From: Dryocosmus kuriphilus
Lineage: Eukaryota > Arthropoda > Insecta > Hymenoptera > Cynipidae
Direction of reading: 5' to 3'
Assembly (NCBI GenBank): GCA_038277395.1
Contig: CM076196.1
Span: forward strand, 130,135,410 to 130,199,409
Length of the DNA stretch: 64,000 nt
Positions within the stretch are counted from its first letter, which is position 1. Every line of letters begins with the position of its first letter. The notes beneath the pieces were generated by a model. The model worked only from the letters and a program-made list of their open reading frames with translations. It had not been told where the DNA came from and searched no databases. Below are positions 53,372 through 63,419 of this stretch, piece by piece. The translations under genes were made by a program, and so were the position numbers.

Positions 53372-53945
53372 ACCGGCTAGAAAGAATTATCCACGTCGTC
53401 GCGTGCAAATGCGCGGTATAGATGAGACTTGGCAGGCAGATTTGGTTGAAATGTTACCCTATGCCCACGAGAATAATGGTCACAAGTATTTACTTACCGT
53501 AATAGATATTTTCTCCAAGTACGCCTGGGCTGTCCCTGTTAAAAGCAAGAGTGGATCAGATGTCACTTCAGCAATGGAATCTGTACTGGTACAGGGTCGT
53601 ACACCAAAAAACTTACACACTGACAAAGGAAAAGCATTTTATAATTCGCAGTTTAAAAATCTTATGCAGCAATACGGGATTAATCTCTACTCAACACACA
53701 GTAATCTAAAGGCTTCAATCTGTGAACGATTTAATCGCACGCTCAAGAACAAGATGTGGCCACAATTTAGCTTGAGAGGTAACTACAAGTGGATAGACAT
53801 TTTACCCACTCTCATCTCCAAGTACAACGATACAAAACATCGATCAACCGGTATGAAGCCCAGAGATGTCACTGCTGAGGATGAGAAGGAACTCTTGCAA
53901 CGCTTCAAAAAACTGCGAAGTTGTCAGATATGTAATCAATGTTGA
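53331..53945 (+). CDS. Polinton retroviral-type integrase, C-terminally short
   Basis: The 204-residue frame has the rve core with all catalytic residues: WQADLVEM (Asp), LHTDKGKAFYNSQF (Asp) and ASICERFNRTLKNKMW (Glu). It starts with KPARKNYPRRRVQM, so most of the N-terminal zinc-binding domain is absent. It stops after DEKELLQRFKK, so the usual chromodomain is missing. Following DNA (53945-54010) is a short CAACGTTGA repeat, so the 3' end was probably lost by a repeat-linked deletion. Integrase inserts the element and makes the 6-bp duplication. Confidence 0.87.
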   Translation: MDKEKLAVVTELHKPARKNYPRRRVQMRGIDETWQADLVEMLPYAHENNGHKYLLTVIDIFSKYAWAVPVKSKSGSDVTSAMESVLVQGRTPKNLHTDKGKAFYNSQFKNLMQQYGINLYSTHSNLKASICERFNRTLKNKMWPQFSLRGNYKWIDILPTLISKYNDTKHRSTGMKPRDVTAEDEKELLQRFKKLRSCQICNQC

Positions 53946-54381
53946 ATTAACTCTGTGCAATGTTGAATCAACGTTGAGTCAACGTTGAAGCAACGTCAAT
54001 AAACCAACGATGAACCAATGTTAGACTAAACTATAAATGTATATATGCTTACATTAAGTAGATGTAAGGTTCCTTGATAAATAAAAAAAGCAATTTATAT
54101 GCATTCACATCTTGTCTTTATTCAGATATATAACTCCTATATACCCTACTTACAAAGTTGAACTAGAGTCAGATTTGCAAGAATCCATTCACCACAACGC
54201 AGGTGATACCGCTATGCATTTACAAAAGTTTAACTATCGGCAGATTTGCAAAAATCCATTCACCTCAACGCAGGTGATACCGCTGTGCATTTACAAAAGT
54301 TGAACTAGAGTCAGATTTGCAAGAATCCATTCACCACAACGCAGGTGATATCGCTGTACAGTAATAATAATAATAATAATA
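53946..54381. repeat. Repeats between convergent integrase and polB
   Basis: CAACGTTGAATCAACGTTGA-like short repeats lie at 53948-54015 and an AATAAA-type signal near 54079. Three copies of a 71-bp repeat start near 54172, 54242 and 54313, each with CCATTCACC and AACGCAGGTGAT. A (TAA)n tract ends the block. It lies where two genes meet tail to tail, so it may hold termination signals. Confidence 0.75.
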
Positions 54382-54663
54382 ACATATTTACAAGAAAGTA
54401 ACTATTTACAAAGGCGATGTCAAAGTGCAGTTATGATGATATGACTGCAGTAACTAATTTTTAACAAGCAAGTCCAAAAGGTCATAATCATTGTCTGTGA
54501 GTATATCGTCATTGTCGTCAGTAGCGTCAACGTCCATTGCATCGTTTAGTCGGTAGTGTCCCCACGCAAGTGTGTCTGTGGTGTTGGCGAGTAAGCATCG
54601 CTTATCATCATAAGGACTCAGTGCAATTTTTGATTGTTTAATCGTCTCGACATTGTGTAGTCT

Positions 54664-57600
54664 TCATCTGATGACATACTGGGTTCTGCTTTGGACTGAA
54701 AAATTTCTCAAGCATTCCGTGTAGTCATCGAATGTGATTGTTTTGCGTACAATGCCTGCTTTTACGCCTTTGGCTTTTTTGACAAAGTCTTCGCCGTTTA
54801 CACGGATGCTGTACATTTTACTACTCCGCAAGCCAACAAACTCAGTGATGATTTTGCCACAACACTCATCCTTCATGAGGCCTAGAACTTTTTTGTTGAC
54901 TTGCGGCATTCCGAAAGCATTGTCTCGAGGGTAGTCGGAGGTGTCAAATTTGTCAATGTCGTCTTTCATGTCGGCGTAAATGTCATTACATTTTACTTCG
55001 TAAATAAGACTGTCCGTGTCAGTGTATAGTAGTTTGCATTTGTCACCGTATTTTTCAAGCATGTAGTCGTAGTGAAAGTCTTACATTAGGATTTTGGAGA
55101 TATCCAGCACAGCAAGCCCTACATATATCGGCTTGTTAAACAAAACTTCAGTTCTTCTCAGTTCAATCGCAACGAGATTTTCACTGAAGATTGCTCGACT
55201 GTGAAAGTTTGGTCGGGCTATGAGGGCTTCTGCTCCATACCTACCCTCCCACTTTGTCACGAGTTTCACATCAACGTATTTTCGTATGTTCTCCATTGTC
55301 TTTCCGTAAACTGCATTATTCATGAGTTTGAAGAGATTCTTGTCAAACTCGTTTTTAGCATTAGTCCTCAATGCAGTATTAAAATCAATGTAACTTTTCA
55401 ATCATGTAGATTGATTGAATTTCAAGACTTTATGAATTTTGTCAAGTTTCAATCCATGGGCTAATGCATTTTTCAGAGCACGATAATGGAGAACGTACTT
55501 TCGTTTCGGTAGGAAGGTAGTTAGGAGCTTCTCCTGGCTGGACCCCGGTGAACTCGAGTGTTTTGGGCAAAACGGCAAGTCATTGTGCTTGTCATGAAGT
55601 TCCCCGGGATAGTCCAAATCTACTTCCAGAATGTAGCCAAAGGGTGAATCGTCTGGAATGTCGAAATCAAAATTTTGCAAATTCGTAACCCACTCGAATC
55701 CACCGTAAGGGAGGGGCTGTTCCATTGCCCAACCGTATAGGTTATTTGCATCTAAATATTCAATGAAGATGATCTCCCCATCTTTGTTGAACGCTGGCAT
55801 GTATTTGTTATTGGCAATGGCATAACGGTAGGGGCGTTGACTTACTCCACCCCTTTTGCCTTGCTCAATCATCAACAACATATCAACATCGGTGAGGAGT
55901 TCTAATCTTACCTTTGAATATTTGAGCATGGCATCCCATGTCAAGCCAGGAGTGGTGTAGTAGTGTGCTGGATCCAAGTCGTAAGCCTCGAGACACTGTT
56001 CTCGGAAACTTTCGAAAATGTCAGCCAAAAGTAGAAAGTCAGTTTTCATGTACAGACTGACGTACTGGCCGAGTGTCTTGATGTTAAATGCACACCATAC
56101 CTGTTGTGCATGTGCATAATCTTCGTCCGATATTGCCGAATCATTCAGTGTGCTGTAAAATTTTTCTTTTGGTGGAAGCTCGGTTTCATTGAGTCTGCCC
56201 CTCGAGTCCAGGTATTCATAGGGCAGAACACCCTTCCTCATGAGAAGCTCAACTTTCTCCCTCTCAACACCGGCAAACACTGCACTGACAATTTTATATT
56301 GAGTGAGGTATGACGCTAACTTCTCTAGGGAAGAGGCCATGAATCTAAATGAATCGATGAATCTAAATTTTATCTGAGTTTCCTGAACGTACTTTGTGAA
56401 GGAAATGTACTTTTCCTTATTGAGCGCAAGAACTTTAACTCTTCCCTCAAATTGTGTGGCAATGTCACGAATGATAAAGTGAGCGTCATACCCACTCAGA
56501 TTATGAAACACAACAGGTATGGTGTTTGATTCCTGATATGCCAACTTGCAATGCTCATGCGCAGGACCACGGTACTTACCTGTCAAGTGACAATGATCAT
56601 GCACCTTTTTCATTGGAGGATGTAGTGCCTTCTGGCAAATGTGACAAGTTTTGGCATCTATAAAGGCTTCCTGCTGCTCAAAAGTTATTTTTTCCATTGG
56701 TACTGGAGATGCCAAAATCTTGTCACATTTCTGGGCAATTTTGTGCAACTGCTCAGCAAACCACTTTGCCGGCTCCACATCGTCCGGACATGACTCGTAA
56801 AAGGACAGTGTTTCATCATAACTGCACTTAAACATGTAGCCAATATTAAAGACCTCGTGTCTTTCAAAGACCTCAGTATTCGAGGTTCTCTCTGCTCCTT
56901 CATCATCATTTACGGGTATCAAAAGAGACTCACAGTCCGCGTATATGATGAAAGGAGCTCGCTCTCGGTTCTTAAAGTTCTTAAATTCAACAATGTTCCT
57001 CCCGGGTTCTGGAAGCACCACTCTGCACTCATTTAGTTTTACACAATCTTCAGTATGTGCTTCCAGTTTTTCCATACTTGCAAAGTAGTGCAAGCACCGG
57101 TCACAAATATATTTCTTATTTCTGTTTGCGGACAGTTGTCTAAAGACCAACCGCGATAGATCTTTAATCCAAACGTAGTGAAAATTGAAGGTTTTTGTTC
57201 CTTCTTCTTCTTCTTTTTCTTCTTCTTCTTCACCATCCACAGAAACATAATCTTCCTCCACACGAAGAAGATTTACGTGCATGTCTCTTTTTTGTGAGGT
57301 GAGGTGAAGAGGCACCACTGTGAACTTATTTTCACTCTTCTTAGTGAGGCCGTAGACATTCACAGAGATTTGGTTCTTCTCCTCGAATTTTTTCACATCC
57401 TTGAGCGCAATTGGAAAACTGATGTCGGAAAAATCCAATTCATCCTTGTATTGCTGGTATTTTGACACGCGATTAGCATGTTTAATATCGTCAGGTGGGT
57501 GTAAGGCTGACAGTATTGCCCACTTGAAGCACTCGTTGTCATAGTCGTTTTGTATGTTCACACATGCTTCTTTCCTCTTGATTGATGGTGGAAGATCAAC

Positions 57601-58307
57601 GTATTAACCTGCCTTCATTGGATTCAACTTGTTGATGTTGATGGAAAGTTTTATTATGGAGTGGAGGGTCCAACCAGTGTCTTTCTCCTCAAATTCCTTC
57701 ATTTCTTTGAGGACCGGTACCTGACATAGGTTTCAAACCATAACTTTAAATCAGTCGTATAATATAAGGCCACGTTCTTTGATTTAAAGTTCTTGTCATC
57801 GGGCTTGTCTTTGCCAATTTTTGTATAATAGGCAAGAAGCACAGTGTTTATCATTAGTGATTTATGGTGTCGTATATCCTTGCTCACGTGTGAAATAAAG
57901 AGACGTTGCGCATCGTCTAAGAAAGCAAGAACGTCCTTGTGTACTACATTTGCCACTACACACGTTTTAATGCGAGCATTGAACGCTTTGTCGACATCTA
58001 GCCATTTGACACGACTATCGATGTCATCGGATTTTCCTCCTCCTCCTCCTCCCTTCTTCTTATCTAATACATCGAAGCGTACCTCCAAGCACGCGAGCTT
58101 CTCAATTATATTTAGACATTTTTGTTTTTCGCCTAAAGTCTTCGGTGGTGTTTTTCTTCTCAGTTCCCTCCTAGCTACCTTCAAACAAAGTGAGCACTCT
58201 TTTTTCCATTTCTTCACTTTATCGAGGGGCGTGAATCCAGACGATTCCATCAAGCTCAACGCATCCTCTATATCCGGAACAAGCTTTACACACTCGTCGA
58301 GTATCAT
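54664..58307 (-). pseudogene. polB: Polinton protein-primed DNA polymerase B
   Basis: The N-terminal part is 57699-58307 (start ATG 58307). After a frameshift near 57710 a long frame runs 57690-54664 with stops near 57606, 55402 and 55081. Features in order: a Cys/His finger (CDRCLHYFASMEKLEAH), exonuclease DxE (IIYADCESL), an HNH-like cluster (CHICQKAL, HDHCHLTGKYRGPAHEHC), NLSGYDAHFI, motif A (LDANNLYGWAM), motif B (KLMNNAVYGKT) and motif C (YTDTDSLIY). All catalytic Asp are kept. It replicates the element. The upstream promoter carries heat-shock elements. Confidence 0.92.
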
Positions 58308-58352
58308 TTTGACGGAGTTTTTTATTCACAGATAAGAAAAAATATCGGTCAA

Positions 58353-58705
58353 AAAAGAACTGCACTGGAGATTTTCTTAATAGTAAAGTCACTATCAATA
58401 ATGTCTTTAAAGTCACTATATATAAAACTCTATAACACAAACTGAACTTCTGGTTTCTTTCAACAGTCCATAAGAAACTGCAGTTATGCACTTTTCACTT
58501 TGTCTTTAAATGCAATATCTTTATTTCACCAATCACTATTCTTCCTTTTAAAGTTCATAATACTAGTAAAGTCCATAACACAAACTGCACTTCTGGTCTA
58601 TAAGAAACTGCAGTTATGCACTTTTCGCTTTGTCTTTAGATGCACTATCCTTATTTCACCAGTCAATAGTAAAGTTCACAAAAGCTGCACTGGAGATTTT
58701 CTTCG
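58353..58705. repeat. Duplicated leader segment upstream of polB
   Basis: A block with ATAACACAAACTG, CATAAGAAACTGCAGTTATG and TTTATTTCACCA occurs at about 58430-58545 and again at 58577-58665. GCTGCACTGGAGATTTTCTT appears near 58361 (first base differs) and near 58684. The region would be polB 5' leader or intron. Confidence 0.75.
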
Positions 58706-58763
58706 CTCAATGCGACACACTTGACAGACAACGCTGAACTGACGACCCTCCACTCCACTCGCA

Positions 58764-58993
58764 CTTTTATAGACCACCTCTCTCCCACCAGATTCTTCGT
58801 GAACACGTTGCATCATCTTGTTTAAACGTGTCGAAGCTTGTCGAAACCTGCATCATCTTGTTGATTCTAGAACATTCTGGCGCGAAAAATCTAACCCTCT
58901 AGAACATTCTGGCGCGAAAAATCGTTGCATCATATTGCACAAAATTGCATCATTTTGCGTAACTTGTCAAAATGTATCGATTCTAGAATATTC
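58764..58993 (-). promoter_or_regulatory. TATA box and heat-shock elements upstream of polB
   Basis: TATAAAAG on the minus strand lies at 58764-58771. Perfect three-unit HSEs lie at 58865-58877 (TTCTAGAACATTC) and 58981-58993 (TTCTAGAATATTC), and one with a single mismatch at 58897-58909. Segments with GATGATGCA, GTTTCGACA and GGCGCG accompany them, inverted relative to 46600-46830. The leader to the ATG at 58307 would be about 430 bases. Confidence 0.75.
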
Positions 58994-59029
58994 TGACGTG
59001 AATAGTGAAGAATGCAAAAAACAAAACAA

Positions 59030-59837
59030 AAATCTTGGAATTATGAAAAATTCTTTGGCCTATAATTTAGATCAGCCCGAGAAAGTTTCCCCTTCTCCTA
59101 ATCCCTTTTTCCATATCGCTTACCGTTTTCGAGATATCTGCAAAATTTTGAAAAATGCAAAAAAATCTTGGAATTTTGAAATTTTTTTAAGGCTATCATT
59201 TATATCAGTGTGAAAAACTTCCCACTTGTCCTAATCCCTTTTGTCATATCTCTTACGGTTTTCGAGATACGAACAATTTTGGAAATTACAAAAATTTTGG
59301 AATTTTGAAAAAATGTTTAGCGCATCAGATACATTGGCTTGAGAAAGCGTTCTAATAGAATGAAAATTTTGTCCGTTTTTGCGCAGCTCTTACCGTTTTC
59401 GAGATACCTCCAACTTTTGAAAATCCAAAAAAATCAAAAATGTTGGAATTTTGAAAATTTTTTAACGCTATCATTTAGGTCAGTCTGAGGAAGTCCCCTT
59501 TTTTATAAATTGCAAAATTTTGTCCGTTTTTGCGTAGCTCTTACCGTTTTCGAGATATCTGCAAAATTTTGAAAAATTCAAAAAAATCTTGGAATTTTGA
59601 AATTTTTTTAAGGCTATCATTTATATCAGTGTGAAAAACTTCCCACTTGTCCTAATCCCTTTTGTCATATCTCTTACGGTTTTCGAGATACGAACAATTT
59701 TGGAAATTACAAAAATTTTGGAATTTTGAAAAAATTTTTAGCGCATCAGATACATTGGCTTGAGAAAGCGTTCAAGCAGAATGAAAATTTTGTCCGTTTT
59801 TGCGCAGCTCTTACCGTTTTTCGAGATACCTCCAACT
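59030..59837. repeat. Higher-order satellite beside the right TIR
   Basis: Six monomers with TACCGTTTTCGAGATA-like cores lie near 59121, 59260, 59392, 59545, 59683 and 59815. Spacing repeats as about 139, 132 and 153 bp, so three monomers form a 423-bp unit present twice and nearly identical. Each has TTGGAATTTTGAAA and a TATCATTTATATCAG-type part. No such array exists next to the left TIR. Confidence 0.85.
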
Positions 59838-60154
59838 TTTGAAAATTCACGTCTCCTTTCGATATTTGGAAACTTGCATACAGTAGCGCCATCTGTCGTC
59901 ATCAAAAATAAGCTTTCCGCGGTGTACTTCTGGCAAGAACTTTAGCATTTTTCATTCCAGCCTCAGAAACCTACCTTACCCGACTAATGGTAACAAACTG
60001 TCATGTTTCTAATGCATCCAGAAACCCTACCTTACCGACGGAGGGTAATACCGACTGTCGACGCCACCACGGACAGAAGGGAGTAGTGGCGCCATCTGTC
60101 GGCGGCAGCGCGAAGCTTGTCGTGGTGGGGCCGTATCCTCCTTGCTATAATACT
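59838..60154. repeat. Polinton right TIR
   Basis: Inverted counterpart of 45239-45555, followed by the CTCATG duplication. Confidence 0.92.
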
Positions 60155-60229
60155 CTCATGTATAAACATAGAACGAAAATAAATAGAAAAATTACATTCA
60201 AATGAATTATCCATCCATTGGCATGGACA

Positions 60230-61521
60230 GAGGAAAAATTTTTTACCGAGAAAAGAGCTAGTGAAATATGCTTTTTTCTATAGATGCTCATTTTCACTTT
60301 AAATCATAAGGAAATGTTTCGATTTTAACATTCAAATCACGAGAAAGACAGTAGAAAAAATTTTTAATGCATTTTACACCTGTAAGCTTTAAAAATTATT
60401 GTTTAAAAATAACACATTTATTATTATTTCGACGCGCTTTAACGATTTAAAAAAAGAAACGTTAAAATCGGAGCAGTACTTCACGAGATATTGCAATTTT
60501 TTCGTTTGTTGCTTTTGTGCCGATACGCGCGAGCTTCTGAAAAGCGGAGAATCTCTATCCCCACTCCTGCGCCGCGGCGCCAGAAAGAGCGCTATCGCGG
60601 CGAGGGCTGACTTTCACCGGCTACCACGAGGACACAAAGGGCTGATCGACGTTGAGCCTACCATGCGTTGTTAGTTTAAACAATGCCCTTTAATTTCGTG
60701 TAAATCCGAGCTCTTAATATTAAGAAGAACCAAAGTTACGAATTAAATTTTAAAAAACTTATTTTCGTTGATATTTGTTATAAACAAATCGGATACACTG
60801 TAAAATTTTGTAAAAGATTGCAGCTTTCGATTGCAACAAGTAGAAAATTCATCCGGGCTTTTGTTGTCGAGTAATAAGGAATTAAACAATCGGCCTTAGT
60901 TGCAAAATGCAATTAAACAATTAATTTTTATAAAAAAATGAAATTATTTATTGTTTATAATAAAAAGTACCTCTTGCAAGAGATCCTGACTGCGCCAGAT
61001 TTTTTTCCGACTCCGATAAAAATGTTACGGGCATTATTAAAAAAGCGCTTTTGTTAACTGAAAAATGATTAATTCAGAAATGATGACAGATAGAGAAAAT
61101 TGGTTAAAAAGACAATTGTAGTACTACCGAAATACTATATTTTCTAATTAACGAGAAGATTCGAGTTGCATTTTTCAACAACTTATGACTAGTTAAACTT
61201 TTTCGTGATTTCTTAGTTAATAATTGAGTAACTAATAAACAAATTAATTTGGCGTTATCGTGTTTGAATACTCCTATGGGAAATGCTCCGCTCTACAACT
61301 TTTGTTTAAATACTTGTTCTCTCCGAAGCACTCGTTTTCTTTAATCCACGCATAAATGAAAAAAAAACACGAATTTTAAACTTAAACCCTGCCCCCTATA
61401 TCGAAGCGTAGAAAATTCGCTGTCCAATTTGTGCTTGGATTGTTCCTGACGCTCCCAAGAATGTCTTTAATTTTTTTGGTAACTGTAGGATTTATTTCCC
61501 ACCAAAATGCTAATTAGACTG
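60230..61521. repeat. Right ~1.3-kb inverted repeat arm
   Basis: It matches 42511-43795 in reverse. It contains the GC-rich core at 60520-60640 and TTTTGTTTAAATACTTGTTCTC-like sequence near 61300. Confidence 0.82.
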
Positions 61522-61589
61522 AACTGGTGCAGTTCCGAATAGCTGAATTTTCCGATTTTTTATTGAAACTTCGTGTACATATATATTTT

Positions 61590-62310
61590 GCTGCGCTGAT
61601 TACGAATATGATAGTGAAAATTGGCGACTAGGCGATTTTCATGGTGAAACCCATAAAAAACACCATAAAAATCATGTGTTTTGTGTTTATCTCAGTAAAT
61701 ACACAGAATTTCGAAAAATATTTTGAACAAAAGTTTTAGCCAGTATAAAAATACATCTTTCTTGTAGAATAAACTTTTTGCCTAAAACCATTATTTTTCG
61801 AGGAAAAGAGGATTGCGTTGAAAAACAAGAAAAAGACTAAGAAAGTTAAGGAAATGCGTTCGGTCACGCTTTTTTCCAATTTTGTTAAAACTTCTTATAT
61901 TTATGTAATTTGACGCGCTGATTACGAATATGATAATGAAAATTGTCCACAAAGCGATTTTCATGGTGAAAAGCATAAAAAACACCATAAAAATCACGTT
62001 TTTTTTGCGTTTATCTCAGTAACTATGCAGAATTTAGAAAAATATTTTAAACAAAAGTTTTAGCTAGTATAAAAATACATCTTTCTTCTTATATACACCT
62101 TTTGTCTAAAACCATTATTTTTTGAGAAAAAAAGGATTGCGTTGGAAAAACAAGAAAAAGATGAAGAAAGTTACGGAAATGCGTTCGGTCACGCTCGTCC
62201 CCCTTTTCCAAGCTTAAGGGGGGGGGGCTACGCATTCACTGACTAGTCACGAAAATACGTTCAATCGCTATCTTTCCCCTTTCCAGGGGGGGGGGGGGGG
62301 CTACACATTC
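61590..62310. repeat. Left repetitive flank of the Merlin element
   Basis: Two direct copies of a ~320-bp repeat start near 61590 and 61911 (GCGCTGATTACGAATATGAT, ATTTTCATGGTGAAA, GCGTTCGGTCACGCT). Two copies of a ~70-bp repeat follow, with CCCCTTTTCCA, G runs (10 G at 62218-62227, 15 G at 62286-62300) and CATTCACTGACTAGT. The first repeat returns inverted at 63690-64000. Confidence 0.75.
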
Positions 62311-62580
62311 ACTAACTAGTTGCGGAAATATGTGGGGGCGCAAAGGCATCCCTGTGATTAATCAGAGGTATAATGTTGTTTATCCACCTACCTGTACAAT
62401 AGATCTTTGTTTTTGCATTGTATCTCCATTGGTTTCGGCTTGGTACCTACTCACGCTCTTCACCGCGGGAAGGTTGGAGTATTTTGAAGAGTTTTTCTTT
62501 TATATTTTGTAATATTTTTCATTAATTTTTTTTTTTGGATATATATTTGCATTTACCTCAGTTGAGAATGCTGATTATAA

Positions 62581-63304
62581 TCAGTGACCAGGGTAGCATT
62601 CTTTAATATTTGCGATTAGTTCTTTAAATGGATCAGCATCTATTTTCTTGAGCTGTCGCCGCCACAAAAATTCGCAGAGGTGATCTGCAAAATTGCTCTT
62701 GTGCACTCCTCCTCGTGAGAGGATTCGTCGTATCCACTGCCAAGATGACTCGATGTTTTGTGTGTGCTCCGGTATCGCTAGTCACAAACTCCTCGGAATG
62801 ATTAACACTTTGGTGAACAAGTCCATAATCTTCGAGATTAATATAGCCCTTCCAACAATCGGTGTGAATCTCTGTCCCTTCTGCTACATGCTTTTTTATT
62901 AATCCGATTAGAGTAGCCTGATCTCTCTTGTTATCGAGACAGATTTCCAACCGATAGTTGTAAAGATAACCTCTGTGAATCATTCCGAGGATCAATGATC
63001 CTTCCACTACACGTCCTCGCTCGTATTTTCGACGCCCGATCTCGCACTCATCTATTTCAACTACTTCACTGACACCTCCAATGCGACCTTCCTCTTCGAA
63101 GTGACTGTCAAGAGCAACCACGCAGATCTCCCTACAAAAAGAGAAGCCACAAGTCATTTCAGACTCTAAAAGAGTCATTTTTTTCTTGTGTTTTGAGCAA
63201 AATCGTTCAGTTGGAATGAGTTCAATTTGTCTCAACCACTGAAGTGTTTTTTCTCTTTTTTGAGGAATCATACTCAGACTGAAAATATTATGTTTTTCAT
63301 CCAT
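62581..63304 (-). pseudogene. Merlin transposase (IS1016/ISXO2-like)
   Basis: I start at the ATG at 63302-63304. An N-terminal zinc-ribbon-like part (RFCSKHKKK, TCGFSFC) precedes the DDE core: VVEIDECEIGRRKYERGRVVEG (first Asp), EIHTDCWKGY (second Asp) and NHSEEFVTSDTGAHT. After GAHT the reading shifts frame near 62765; the third acidic residue (IESSW) and a tail ending near GH at 62584 are in the other frame. The segment between ribbon and core is shorter than usual, which suggests an internal deletion. It would move by cut and paste. Confidence 0.85.
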
Positions 63305-63419
63305 TTTAATTAGAACTCGAGAGAAGAAAACTTCGAAAATAATGAATGCACGCTTGAAACACACGCCTGTCAGTACTAGGAGTGCGGACGGTAGAGAAAG
63401 ACCTGTCGCTTATTGCACT

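Larger units (their letters stand above)
45239..60154. mobile_element. Polinton (Maverick), 14.9 kb, nearly complete
   Basis: The element starts AGTAGTATAGC and ends GCTATAATACT, with 317-bp inverted repeats. It is flanked by the perfect 6-bp duplication CTCATG (45233-45238 and 60155-60160), the Polinton hallmark. It encodes polB, integrase, packaging ATPase, adenovirus-type protease, major and minor capsid proteins, a PLA2-like protein and other lineage proteins. Genes lie in a left minus block, a central plus block and a right minus polB. Polintons self-synthesise by protein-primed replication and can probably form virions. Several reading frames are broken here. Confidence 0.95.
42511..61521 (+). 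mobile_element. Large-TIR element with CXC-domain gene, split by the Polinton
   Basis: Sequence at 42511-43795 recurs inverted at 60230-61521, giving arms of about 1.29 kb that diverge moderately. Possible outer ends are CAGTCAATTTAG and the complement of CTAATTAGACTG. Between the arms lie a dead gene (43870-45121) and, inserted into it or next to it, the Polinton with its own 6-bp duplication. Removing the Polinton leaves an element of about 4.1 kb. No target duplication of the outer element is evident, and its superfamily is unknown to me. Confidence 0.65.
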
